This document shows positions 6,484 to 13,322 of a DNA stretch of 16,039 nucleotides, piece by piece. Both the position numbers and the translations under genes were made by a program. The stretch is from Gammaproteobacteria bacterium (GTDB lineage Bacteria > Pseudomonadota > Gammaproteobacteria > Chromatiales > Chromatiaceae): NCBI GenBank assembly GCA_030625445.1, contig DAOUQU010000011.1, positions 1-16,039 on the forward strand, read 5' to 3'. The first letter of the stretch is position 1. Each line of letters starts with the position of its first letter. The notes below the pieces were generated by a model. The model ran no database searches and was not told where the DNA came from. It saw nothing but the letters and a program-made list of their open reading frames with translations.

Positions 6484-7308
6484 TCATCGTCTATCTATGA
6501 GAACTGCATTGCAGCGTTTTGGCTGGGGAGGTCTGCTGCTTTTCGTGCTTTTACCCGACTTTTTTCTGTTCTCCGGACGCCAGGATGTCAGCTCTGCTCC
6601 ACATCCATCACCGGACGGCGGCATGGCCTGGGGCTTGCAGTCCAAGTTGCCTTTGGGGCAGTGGAGGCGTACATGAAAGTGGGTGTGGTGCTTCCACCAG
6701 GGGCGAATTTTGCGCAGCCAGCTGCGGTCATCCCACTGCATACTGCAGAGCTCGATTTTGATGACAGGGTTGACGAGGATGCGCGCGACGCGTGGATCTT
6801 GCGCTGCGAGCTGTATCAGGCGGGCCTGCCCCTTTGTCCAGATATCGCGATTCAGCGTAAATTTTTTCCTGTCCGCAAAAGCAATTGATTTGAGATCGTC
6901 ACGCTTGCCTTTGGTGCGCTTGTAGTTGAGCGGCAGCCAGATATCGGCATCCAGCCCGTTCTGGTGGCTGACGTGTCCGCCCGGCATCGGTCCTCCGCGT
7001 GGTTGGCACATATCTGCAACCAGCATCAGCCCGAGTTCTTCATCAGCAACCTTGTTGGCCAGCTCTTTGAGATACTGGACCAGGCTGGGGTGGCCATAGT
7101 AGCGATTGCGAGACAGCCGCACCACCTGGTAGCCGCGTCCTTCAGGGGGCATGCTGTCACCGCCAACAAAACAGCCGCTGGAATAGCCTCCGATGGTATC
7201 AGGCTGCTCTTTTGTAGGAGTTGCAACCTTTGACCAGGCATTGGATGCGGCGTTTGCGTGAGCGCTGGCAAACAGCGCCAATAGTAGAAGAGATGTTCGT
7301 ATCAGCAT
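6484..7308 (-). CDS. mepA: penicillin-insensitive murein endopeptidase MepA
   Basis: The 274-residue protein has the same length as E. coli MepA, a zinc-dependent periplasmic endopeptidase (peptidase family M74) that cleaves DD- and LD-cross-links in peptidoglycan. It shows a signal peptide MLIRTSLLLLALFASAHANA (cleaved about after 20), IGGYSSGCFVGG, GYQVVRLSRNRYYGHP, and the metal-binding segment GGHVSHQNGLDADIW (His112, His115, Asp120). The second metal/catalytic segment is HHTHFHVRLHC (His207-His212). Cys residues are spread as in the family and may form disulfides, for which DsbA encoded nearby would be the oxidant. The C-terminus is Lys/Arg-rich. The gene heads a tight cluster with the membrane protein, phosphotransferase and rhodanese. 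An 18-bp palindrome sits upstream. Confidence 0.93.
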   Translation of the reverse strand: MLIRTSLLLLALFASAHANAASNAWSKVATPTKEQPDTIGGYSSGCFVGGDSMPPEGRGYQVVRLSRNRYYGHPSLVQYLKELANKVADEELGLMLVADMCQPRGGPMPGGHVSHQNGLDADIWLPLNYKRTKGKRDDLKSIAFADRKKFTLNRDIWTKGQARLIQLAAQDPRVARILVNPVIKIELCSMQWDDRSWLRKIRPWWKHHTHFHVRLHCPKGNLDCKPQAMPPSGDGCGAELTSWRPENRKKSGKSTKSSRPPQPKRCNAVLIDRR

Positions 7309-7329
7309 GGTAATCCGCGGGTTGCAAAC

Positions 7330-7347
7330 AATAATAACGTTATTATT
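7330..7347. promoter_or_regulatory. perfect 18-bp palindrome upstream of mepA, possible operator
   Basis: AATAATAACGTTATTATT is a perfect inverted repeat centred on ACGT. It lies in the 48-bp gap between the bpt stop and the mepA start, 22 bp before the mepA ATG on the minus strand. The local AT-richness contrasts with both flanking genes. It could be an operator or part of a promoter for the mepA cluster; no known regulator consensus is claimed. Confidence 0.45.
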
Positions 7348-7356
7348 ATCGCATGA

Positions 7357-8061
7357 TCATTTCAGCGCCTGCCAGCCTTCATTGTGTGACAGCACCTGCA
7401 CCGCGCTGAAGTTGGCTTTGTAGGACATTTTCTGACATCCGGCGATCCAGTATCCAAGGTAGAGCCATTTCAGGCCGAGTTGTTTGGCCTGTTCAATCTG
7501 CTGCAGAATGGCATAAGTGCCGAGGCTGCGCTGCTGTAATGCGGGATCAAAAAAGGTGTAGAGTGCCGAGAGGCCGCCGTCGACCACATCCGTGACAGCC
7601 ACAAACAGCAGTTGTTGATCCAGCCAACCTTCCAGCAGCAGGGTTTCACTCCATTCGCTGAGCAGAAAGCTCTGCATCTCCGCGATGCTGTCTGCGCTCA
7701 TATCACCGTCAGCATGGCGTGACTGAAGATACTCCTGGTAGAGCCTGAAGTGTCTCTCCTGAAGTGATGGTGTGACTTTGAGCTCTATCTCCCGGTTCAT
7801 TTTCAGGCAGCGCCGCTGTGAGCGATTGGGCCGAAATGCACTGGTGTCAATACGTGCAGGCTTGCATGCAGAGCATGATGGACAGCCGGGGCGATAGACC
7901 ATGTTGCCGCTGCGGCGAAATCCCGATTCCAGCAGCATGCCGTAGTGAGATGCGGTCAGCGGAAACTGCGGGTCTACCACGTGCATGACAGCAGTCTGCT
8001 CCGGCAGATAGGCGCAGCTGTGCGGCGTTCCCTGGTAGAGTTTGATGGAGGTATTACTCAC
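7357..8061 (-). CDS. bpt: aspartate/glutamate leucyltransferase Bpt (ATE1-like)
   Basis: Bpt moves leucine from Leu-tRNA to N-terminal Asp or Glu of proteins, marking them for ClpS/ClpAP degradation. The product contains the family segments GTPHSCAYLPEQ, GFRRSGNMVYRPGCPSCSACKPARI (Cys-rich N-terminal signature) and FRPNRSQRR. It also has the C-terminal GNAT-like part with TYAILQQIEQAKQLG, LKWLYLGYWIAGCQKMSYKA and NF. I choose GTG at 8061 (234 residues). It has GGAGAG at 8065-8070 in front and places the conserved PHSC about 12 residues from the start, as usual in the family. The open frame extends to ATG 8106 and ATG 8082, but those lie inside aat. The chosen start overlaps the end of aat by 8 bp, so the two N-end-rule transferases are coupled. 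Confidence 0.93.
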   Translation of the reverse strand: MSNTSIKLYQGTPHSCAYLPEQTAVMHVVDPQFPLTASHYGMLLESGFRRSGNMVYRPGCPSCSACKPARIDTSAFRPNRSQRRCLKMNREIELKVTPSLQERHFRLYQEYLQSRHADGDMSADSIAEMQSFLLSEWSETLLLEGWLDQQLLFVAVTDVVDGGLSALYTFFDPALQQRSLGTYAILQQIEQAKQLGLKWLYLGYWIAGCQKMSYKANFSAVQVLSHNEGWQALK

Positions 8062-8749
8062 GATCTCTCCATTGAATAGCATTCTGCAGCTGGCTAGCGA
8101 TGGCATTCATCTTCAGGAATTCTTCCCTTCGAACAGTTTCAGCTCCCAGGGTGAGCAGGTGGAGCGTCTCCATCTGGCAATCAATGAAATGAAAGCCATA
8201 ATGCTGCAGCTTGTGCGCCAATGCAACCAGTGCAACCTTGGAGGCGTTGCTCATGAGACTGAACATCGACTCGCCATAAAAGGCGCTGCCAATGGCAATG
8301 CCGTACAGCCCGCCGACCAGGTTTTCCTCATGCCACACCTCCACCGAATGCGCATGGCCTTGTTGATGGAGTTCACTATAGGCGTCGATCATCTCGTCGA
8401 TGATCCAGGTGCCAGGCTGGTCGTGACGGGGTGATGTTGCACAGTGCGTGATGACGTCACTGAAGGCTTTATCAAAGGTGATCCGGTAGTCCCCCCTGCG
8501 CAGGGTTTTCCGCAGGCTGCGTGAAATATGTATTTTCTCAGGGAACAGCAGCAGACGCGGATCGGGCGACCACCACAGAATGGGCTCCCCGGCACTGAAC
8601 CAGGGGAAGATTCCCGAGCGATAGGCATTCAATAAACGCGTGACGCCGAGGTCGCCGCCTATGGCCAGCAGTCCGTTCGGCTCGCTCTCGGCCAGCCGGG
8701 GATCAGGGAAATCGCTGTCGCTGGCAGTGTCGTCCAGAGAGAAAAACAT
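8054..8749 (-). CDS. aat: leucyl/phenylalanyl-tRNA--protein transferase Aat
   Basis: Aat attaches Leu or Phe from charged tRNA to proteins with N-terminal Lys or Arg, creating primary degrons for ClpS/ClpAP. The 231-residue product has nearly the length of the E. coli enzyme and its signature blocks in order: GLLAIGGDLGVTRLLNAYRSG, IFPWFSAGEPILWWSPDPR, GTWIIDEMIDAYSELHQQGHAHSVEVW, LVGGLYGIAIGSAFYGESMFS, ASKVALVAL and FIDCQMETLHLLTLGAE. No clear SD precedes ATG 8749. It is followed by bpt with an 8-bp overlap, and lies downstream of trxB with a 156-bp repeat-filled gap. Confidence 0.96.
   Translation of the reverse strand: MFFSLDDTASDSDFPDPRLAESEPNGLLAIGGDLGVTRLLNAYRSGIFPWFSAGEPILWWSPDPRLLLFPEKIHISRSLRKTLRRGDYRITFDKAFSDVITHCATSPRHDQPGTWIIDEMIDAYSELHQQGHAHSVEVWHEENLVGGLYGIAIGSAFYGESMFSLMSNASKVALVALAHKLQHYGFHFIDCQMETLHLLTLGAETVRREEFLKMNAIASQLQNAIQWRDRE
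8065..8070 (-). promoter_or_regulatory. ribosome binding site deciding the bpt start
   Basis: GGAGAG on the minus strand lies three bases before GTG 8061. This supports that GTG over the in-frame upstream ATGs at 8082 and 8106, neither of which has a comparable site. It lies inside the aat coding sequence. Confidence 0.6.
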
Positions 8750-8757
8750 CAGGGAAT

Positions 8758-8907
8758 CAGTTTGCAGTCAAAAAGAGTTTGCAGTTGGCAGCTAAAAGAA
8801 AGTTACAGATTGCAGTAAAAAAGCTGGGGTCATCATTTGGCAGTAAGCAGCTTCTGTTCCTTGCCTTTACTGCAAACTGCATACTGAAGACTGCCAACTC
8901 TCTTTTT
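8758..8907. repeat. GCAGT/ACTGC inverted-repeat cluster between aat and trxB
   Basis: The gap holds many copies of a 5-base unit. GCAGT or GCAGC occurs at 8764, 8781, 8788, 8812, 8840 and 8847, and the complement ACTGC or ACTG at 8869, 8876, 8883 and 8890. CAGTTTGCAGT (8758-8768) is exactly complementary to ACTGCAAACTG (8869-8879). AAAAAGAG (8770-8777) and AGTTGGCAG (8783-8791) are exactly complementary to CTCTTTTT (8900-8907) and CTGCCAACT (8891-8899). Two mutually exclusive long hairpins are therefore possible in the trxB-aat transcript. It may be a degenerate dispersed repeat or act as a transcript processing or attenuation structure. Confidence 0.65.
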
Positions 8908-9862
8908 AGGACTCCAGCGCATCCAGGTATTTCTCCGCATCCAGCGCAGCCATGCAGCCGTTCCCGGCCGAGGTGATCGCCTGGCGATAGACGTGATCCA
9001 TGACGTCACCAGCGGCAAAAACGCCCTCGATGGAGGTTTGGGTGGCATTGCCATCGATGCCGCTGTGGACTTTGAGGTAGCCGTTGTGCATCTCCAACTG
9101 GCCATCGAAGAGCGCGGTATTTGGTTTGTGCCCGATGGCGATGAAAACCCCGTGCAGATCAAGATCCTTGCTTGAGTTGTCTTTGACATTTTTCAGGCGC
9201 ATGCCGGTCACGCCGCTGTCGTCGCCCAGGACCTCCTCCAGCACGGAGTCCCACTCGATGGTGATGTTGCCATTCTTGGCTTTGTCGAGAATTTGATGCT
9301 GGAGGAATTTTTCTGCACGCAACTCATCACGGCGATGCACCAGTGTGACATGATCTGCAATATTGGAGAGATAGAGCGCCTCCTCAACGGCCGTGTTGCC
9401 GCCACCGATCACGCCGACCTTCTGGTTGCGATAGAAAAAGCCGTCACAGGTGGCGCAGGCGGAGACGCCCTTGCCCTTGAAGGCCTCTTCCGACTCGAGA
9501 CCCAGATACATGGCGGATGCTCCGGTGCAGATAATCAATGCATCGCATGTGTATTCCTGCTGGTCGCCGCTGAGGTGGAAGGGCCGCTGGTTGAGGTCCG
9601 CTTTATTGATATGGTCGAAAATGACCTCGGTATCAAAACGCTCCGCATGTAGACGCATGCGCTCCATCAGATCCGGACCCTGTACGCCTTCGTGATCACC
9701 GGGCCAGTTATCGACATCGGTGGTGGTGGTCAGTTGTCCGCCTTGCTCCATACCGGTAACCAGCACGGGGTTGAGATTGGCGCGTGCAGCGTAAACTGCG
9801 GCTGTATACCCGGCAGGACCGGATCCCAGGATCAGAAGTCGACAGTGCTTGCTTTCACTCAT
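8906..9862 (-). CDS. trxB: thioredoxin reductase (NADPH)
   Basis: TrxB is a cytoplasmic FAD enzyme that passes electrons from NADPH to thioredoxin. The 318-residue product shows the FAD-binding GSGPAGYTAAVYAARA near the N-terminus, GGQLTTTTDVDNWPG, the redox pair CATC (Cys136/Cys139) in GVSACATCDGFF, the NADPH-binding GVIGGGNTAVEEALYL, HRRDELRAEK, and the C-terminal GVFAAGDVMDHVYRQAITSAG. I start it at ATG 9862 (MSESKHCRLLILG), which has GGAG at 9871-9874 eight bases upstream. The open frame continues 11 codons further to 9895 without support. It is divergent from ftsK, as trxB is from the lrp-ftsK side in E. coli, and is followed by aat. Confidence 0.97.
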   Translation of the reverse strand: MSESKHCRLLILGSGPAGYTAAVYAARANLNPVLVTGMEQGGQLTTTTDVDNWPGDHEGVQGPDLMERMRLHAERFDTEVIFDHINKADLNQRPFHLSGDQQEYTCDALIICTGASAMYLGLESEEAFKGKGVSACATCDGFFYRNQKVGVIGGGNTAVEEALYLSNIADHVTLVHRRDELRAEKFLQHQILDKAKNGNITIEWDSVLEEVLGDDSGVTGMRLKNVKDNSSKDLDLHGVFIAIGHKPNTALFDGQLEMHNGYLKVHSGIDGNATQTSIEGVFAAGDVMDHVYRQAITSAGNGCMAALDAEKYLDALES

Positions 9863-9886
9863 GTATAATTCTCCAAAATCAAGATG

Positions 9887-9916
9887 GCCCGACACTCTTG
9901 TTCGGGCAGATTTTTT
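9887..9916 (+). terminator. terminator-like hairpin in the trxB leader region
   Basis: GCCCGA (9887-9892) pairs exactly with TCGGGC (9902-9907), with further CA/TG pairing inside. On the plus strand it is followed by AGA and six T. No plus-strand gene ends here, so termination would only stop antisense or read-through transcription entering from trxB. In the trxB mRNA the same sequence would form a hairpin about 24 nt before the start codon, so a leader regulatory role is equally possible. Confidence 0.35.
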
Positions 9917-9918
9917 CT

Positions 9919-9947
9919 ATGTTACGGAATGGAATCAAAAGGGTAAA
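9919..9947 (-). promoter_or_regulatory. possible trxB promoter
   Basis: On the minus strand TTTACC (9942-9947, 4 of 6 with TTGACA) is followed by a 17-bp spacer and TAACAT (9919-9924, 4 of 6 with TATAAT). This would give a trxB leader of about 50 nt that includes the 9887-9907 hairpin. Confidence 0.35.
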
Positions 9948-9973
9948 GGAATTCATGGTATTTGATTTGGTTT

Positions 9974-10139
9974 CAGGAGTTGTCCATTAATAATTTCCCG
10001 GATAATGCGCAGCAATGTTGTTCGTATTCCAGGCGCAGCAAGGGGCGCATAGCAGCGTTATGTAACTCTTGCTGGAACGCAGAAGACGGACAACAGGGCA
10101 AGCAGAATTGGGAAGTTATTATTGGGCAGCTCCTTCAAT
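9974..10139. mobile_element. MITE-like palindromic element with 9-bp flanking direct repeats
   Basis: The 309-bp trxB-ftsK gap is mostly filled by a near-palindromic 166-bp segment. The 24-nt arms 9976-9999 (GGAGTTGTCC...TTTCCC) and 10110-10133 (GGGAAG...CAGCTCC) are complementary at 20 of 24 positions. Inner arms 10016-10029 (TGTTGTTCGTATTC) and 10082-10095 (GAAGACGGACAACA) match at 12 of 14, and CAGCAAG (10036-10042) pairs exactly with CTTGCTG (10068-10074). The 9-mer ATTTGGTTT occurs exactly at 9965-9973 and 10140-10148, bracketing the structure like a target-site duplication. No ORF of note lies inside. This fits a non-autonomous miniature inverted-repeat element; the parent transposase is unknown. 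Confidence 0.7.
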
Positions 10140-10171
10140 ATTTGGTTTGAATGTAATGGGGAATAGTCATC

Positions 10172-12496
10172 GTGTCCTGGAGTGAGTTGGTAAACAGTAA
10201 TGAACGGGGGATCGGCGATCGTCTCAGAGAGGGGGCTTTCTGGCTGATTGTCGCTGTTGCAGCCTACTTTTTTCTCACATTTATCACCTATTCCCAGGTT
10301 GATCCCGGCTGGTCATATGTGGGTGAGCGTGAGGATATCCATAATCTGGGGGGGGCGGCAGGAGCATGGTTCGCCAGTGTTTTCTATTCCCTGTTCGGTA
10401 TTTTTGCCTTTCTGTTTCCGGTGATGCTGGTGTGGAGCGGCTGGTTGATCCTCAGGGAACGCACTGTTGATGACCACATGAATACGCCGCTGCTCACTCT
10501 GCGCTGGAGCGGTTTTGCATTGACGATTATCGGCGGCTGCGGACTGGGCGCACTGCATCTGAGTGATTTCGGCCTGAAACTGTCAGAGGGAGCGGGAGGC
10601 ATTCTCGGCAAGGTACTGGAATCAATGCTGGTGGATGCGCTCAGTCCAACGGGTGCGACGCTGCTGCTGGTGGCAATTTTCGTGGCGGGAGTCACTCTCT
10701 TTACCGGTGTCTCCTGGTTCATGGTCATGGAGGCGGTAGGCGGGCTCGTCCTGGGCGTTTATGAACGCATCGTCTCCTGGTTCAGAAAACGCCGGGAGCA
10801 GAAAGAGGAGAAGATCGAGGCCCAGCGTCTCAAAGAGGAGCGCATCGTCTCGCTTAAAGTAGACCGTAAAAAGGCAGAGACGAGAAAATCACCAAAAATC
10901 GAGCCTGTGATCCAGAAAATCAAACGCAGCGTCAGGGTCGAGAAAGAGAAGCAGACGACCCTGTTCGAAGCGGACCCCAACACCATGCTGCCGCCGTTAT
11001 CGCTGCTGGATGAGCCCGGAGAGAGGGTGCAGCAGTATTCAGAAAAAGCCCTGGAGATGATGTCGCGGCAGCTTGAACTGAAATTGTCGGATTTCAAGGT
11101 GGATGCAGAGGTGGTGGCTGTTCATCCGGGGCCGATCGTCACGCTCTTTGAACTGGATCTGGCTGCCGGCACCAAGGCCAGCAAGGTGACTGTACTGTCG
11201 AAGGATCTGGCGCGCTCGCTGTCGGTCATCAGCGTGCGCGTGGTTGAGAATATTCCCGGTAAATCGGTGATCGGCATTGAAATTCCGAATGAACATCGGG
11301 AAATTGTCTATCTCAGCGAGATACTACGCTCCGAAGCTTATGATAAATCCCGTTCGGTGATGACGCTGGGGATGGGCAAGGATATTGCCGGAAATCCAAC
11401 CGTAGCCAATCTCTCTAAAATGCCGCATGCGTTGATCGCCGGCACCACCGGTTCCGGTAAATCGGTCGCTATAAACGCCATGATCCTGAGTCTGCTGTTC
11501 AAGGCGAAGGCGGATGAAGTGCGTATGATCATGATCGATCCCAAAATGCTGGAGTTGTCGGTGTATGAAGGGATACCGCACCTGTTATGCCCGGTGGTCA
11601 CGGATATGTCGGATGCGGCAAATGCGCTGCGCTGGTGCGTGGCCGAGATGGAGCGGCGTTACAGATTGATGTCGGCGCTTGGAGTGCGCGGCATCGCAGG
11701 TTATAACAAAAAAATCGTGGATGCAGAGAAGGCCGGTGATCCATTGAAAGATCCGCTGTTTGCCTTTGATCCCAATGCTTTTCTGGATGAGGATGCCGAG
11801 CCGCCGGAGATTCCGACACTCAGCAAAATGCCGTTTATCGTGGTTGTGGTTGATGAGTTCGCGGACATGATCATGGTGGTTGGCAAGAAGGTTGAGGAGC
11901 TGATCGCCCGGCTGGCGCAAAAAGCGCGTGCCGCAGGGATCCACCTGCTGCTGGCAACCCAGCGGCCATCGGTGGATGTTATCACCGGTCTGATCAAGGC
12001 AAATGTGCCTACGCGCGTTGCCTTCCAGGTCTCGTCACGCATCGATTCGCGCACCATTCTTGACCAACAGGGCGCCGAGCATCTGCTGGGGCACGGCGAC
12101 ATGCTCTATCTGCCGCCTGGAAGCAGCATTCCCCAGCGGCTGCATGGAGCCTTCGTGGATGATCACGAGGTGCATAATGTGGTCGAGTTCCTGAGACAAA
12201 ATGGGACTGCAAGCTATGTCGATGAGATTCTTCAGGAGCCTTCCGAGGCCATTCCAGGGCTGTCGCCTGAGGCCTCCGGCGTCGATGTGGAAGATAGTGA
12301 TCCGCTGTTTGACGAAGCCGTGCAGATTGTTACCGATACGCGCCGCGCCTCCATTTCGGGAGTGCAGCGCCGTCTCAAAATCGGTTATAACCGGGCAGCG
12401 CGTATGGTCGAGGAGATGGAGCGCATCGGCATCGTCTCTCCGCCTGAAACCAATGGTTCCAGAACCGTGCTGGCTCCACCGCCTGTCGAGGTTTGA
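10172..12496 (+). CDS. ftsK: DNA translocase FtsK
   Basis: FtsK anchors at the division septum and pumps DNA toward dif to allow XerCD dimer resolution. The 774-residue product has four transmembrane segments (about 22-40, 65-93, 109-129, 155-183) and a charged coiled-coil-like linker (about 200-270, rich in KRREQKEEKIEAQRLKEER). The RecA-like motor has Walker A GTTGSGKS (424-431), Walker B VVVVDEFAD (557-565), RAAGIHLLLATQRPSVDVITG and RVAFQVSSRIDSRTILDQ. It ends in a C-terminal winged-helix gamma domain (about 710-768, DPLFDEAVQIV...GVQRRLKIGYNRAARM). The linker is short, as in non-enteric gammaproteobacteria. GTG at 10172 is the start, with GGGGA about 10 bases upstream. The upstream promoter zone is displaced or occupied by the MITE-like element. 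Confidence 0.97.
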   Translation: MSWSELVNSNERGIGDRLREGAFWLIVAVAAYFFLTFITYSQVDPGWSYVGEREDIHNLGGAAGAWFASVFYSLFGIFAFLFPVMLVWSGWLILRERTVDDHMNTPLLTLRWSGFALTIIGGCGLGALHLSDFGLKLSEGAGGILGKVLESMLVDALSPTGATLLLVAIFVAGVTLFTGVSWFMVMEAVGGLVLGVYERIVSWFRKRREQKEEKIEAQRLKEERIVSLKVDRKKAETRKSPKIEPVIQKIKRSVRVEKEKQTTLFEADPNTMLPPLSLLDEPGERVQQYSEKALEMMSRQLELKLSDFKVDAEVVAVHPGPIVTLFELDLAAGTKASKVTVLSKDLARSLSVISVRVVENIPGKSVIGIEIPNEHREIVYLSEILRSEAYDKSRSVMTLGMGKDIAGNPTVANLSKMPHALIAGTTGSGKSVAINAMILSLLFKAKADEVRMIMIDPKMLELSVYEGIPHLLCPVVTDMSDAANALRWCVAEMERRYRLMSALGVRGIAGYNKKIVDAEKAGDPLKDPLFAFDPNAFLDEDAEPPEIPTLSKMPFIVVVVDEFADMIMVVGKKVEELIARLAQKARAAGIHLLLATQRPSVDVITGLIKANVPTRVAFQVSSRIDSRTILDQQGAEHLLGHGDMLYLPPGSSIPQRLHGAFVDDHEVHNVVEFLRQNGTASYVDEILQEPSEAIPGLSPEASGVDVEDSDPLFDEAVQIVTDTRRASISGVQRRLKIGYNRAARMVEEMERIGIVSPPETNGSRTVLAPPPVEV

Positions 12497-12561
12497 TTGC
12501 ATGCCTATTTCACAAGCGAGACCAACTCTCAGACTGACGAGGCATGAAAGAGATTATTTTT

Positions 12562-12719
12562 CTCTCGCCAAGCTTCCGCGTCCTGCTCACGCCCCTCACC
12601 TACGATCCCTGCAGGCGAAGGCGCAAAGCTTTCGCATCCCTGCTCACGCTCCTGACCTACATCCATGTAGGCCAAGACCGCAAAGGTTTTTCTTGGCGAG
12701 CTTCGCGTCTTGGCGAGAG
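12562..12719. repeat. 57-bp-period intergenic repeat bounded by 11-bp inverted repeats
   Basis: The ends CTCTCGCCAAG (12562-12572) and CTTGGCGAGAG (12709-12719) are exact complements. Inside, two imperfect units start with CCTGCTCACG at 12582 and 12639 (period 57): each runs CTGCTCACGC, CCTNACCTAC, ATCC, then a small palindrome (CCTACATCCATGTAGG at 12656-12671 in the second) and GCAAAG. The text resembles a dispersed 'CTTGGCGAG' intergenic repeat seen in many environmental bacterial genomes, from memory. It has been placed in the ftsK-lolA junction and leaves the lolA frame open throughout. Confidence 0.6.
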
Positions 12720-13322
12720 TTATTGCTCATTTTATTGATATCAATGCTATCTCTTTTTTCAGCACCGCTGCATGCGACCTCGCTGGACCGGTTTCTCTCC
12801 GGGCTGAAAACTATGCAGGCGGATTTTGTGCAGAGTGTCGAGTCGCAGGGCGGCAGCCAATCTACATCACAAAAGGGCGTTTTCTATCTCAAGCGCCCGG
12901 GGAAATTCCGCTGGGATTATGCCGGCAAGGATGCGCAATTGATTGTTGCTGATGGCAGGACGGTATGGCTTCTGGATCGCGACCTCGAACAGGTCTCGCA
13001 CCAGCCGCAAAAAATGGCGCTGCGCGGAACCCCGGCACAGCTGTTGTCGCAGGGAGAGAAGATCGACAAACATTTCACTATTCTGCGTGAGTATAAGCGC
13101 GATGGACTGGAGTGGATGGCGCTTGCTCCCGTTGACAAAGATAGCCAGATTGAGGAGGTGGATGTTGCTTTTCGTGACAATAAGCTGATTAAACTCGAGA
13201 TGACAGACAAACTTGGCCAATACACCAGGTTCAGCTTCAGCAATGTGCAGCGCAACCCCTCTCTCAGCAAAAGCCTGTTTAAATTCAAGGCACCACCCGG
13301 TTTCGATGTCTGGGAACACTGA
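12693..13322 (+). CDS. lolA: outer-membrane lipoprotein carrier protein LolA
   Basis: LolA collects lipoproteins released by LolCDE and carries them across the periplasm to LolB. The mature part begins TSLDRFLSGLKTMQADFVQSV and has the LolA pattern KGVFYLKRPGKFRWDYAGKDAQLIVADGRTVWLLDRDLEQV, then GTPAQLL, VDVAFRDNKLIKLEMTDKLGQYTRFSFSNV and the ending FKFKAPPGFDV. The start is uncertain. TTG 12693 has AAAGG in front (12682-12686) and gives a proper 28-residue signal peptide (LASFASWRELLLILLISMLS... ending PLHA). ATG 12501, with GAGG 9 bases upstream and 4 nt after ftsK, is in frame but adds 64 residues translated from a dispersed repeat. ATG 12744 leaves too short a signal. The gene sits between ftsK and rarA and overlaps rarA by 17 bp. 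Confidence 0.88.
   Translation: MASFASWRELLLILLISMLSLFSAPLHATSLDRFLSGLKTMQADFVQSVESQGGSQSTSQKGVFYLKRPGKFRWDYAGKDAQLIVADGRTVWLLDRDLEQVSHQPQKMALRGTPAQLLSQGEKIDKHFTILREYKRDGLEWMALAPVDKDSQIEEVDVAFRDNKLIKLEMTDKLGQYTRFSFSNVQRNPSLSKSLFKFKAPPGFDVWEH

Noticed and set aside
8758..8907. Possible CRISPR array from repeated GCAGT units
   Set aside because: Units are 5 bases, irregularly spaced and inverted on one side; there are no 25-40 bp repeats, unique spacers or cas genes.
9784..10150. Two short + strand frames (68 and 62 residues) upstream of ftsK, possible lrp remnant
   Set aside because: They overlap trxB and the MITE-like palindrome and show no Lrp or other protein similarity.
12201..12692. N-terminal extension of the lolA frame back into ftsK
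   Set aside because: The part before 12501 is out of frame with ftsK and lacks homology; the part 12501-12692 is mostly repeat sequence, so it is discussed only as an alternative start.
12544..12738. 64-residue frame inside the ftsK-lolA gap
   Set aside because: It is translated from the dispersed repeat, has no SD and no protein-like features.
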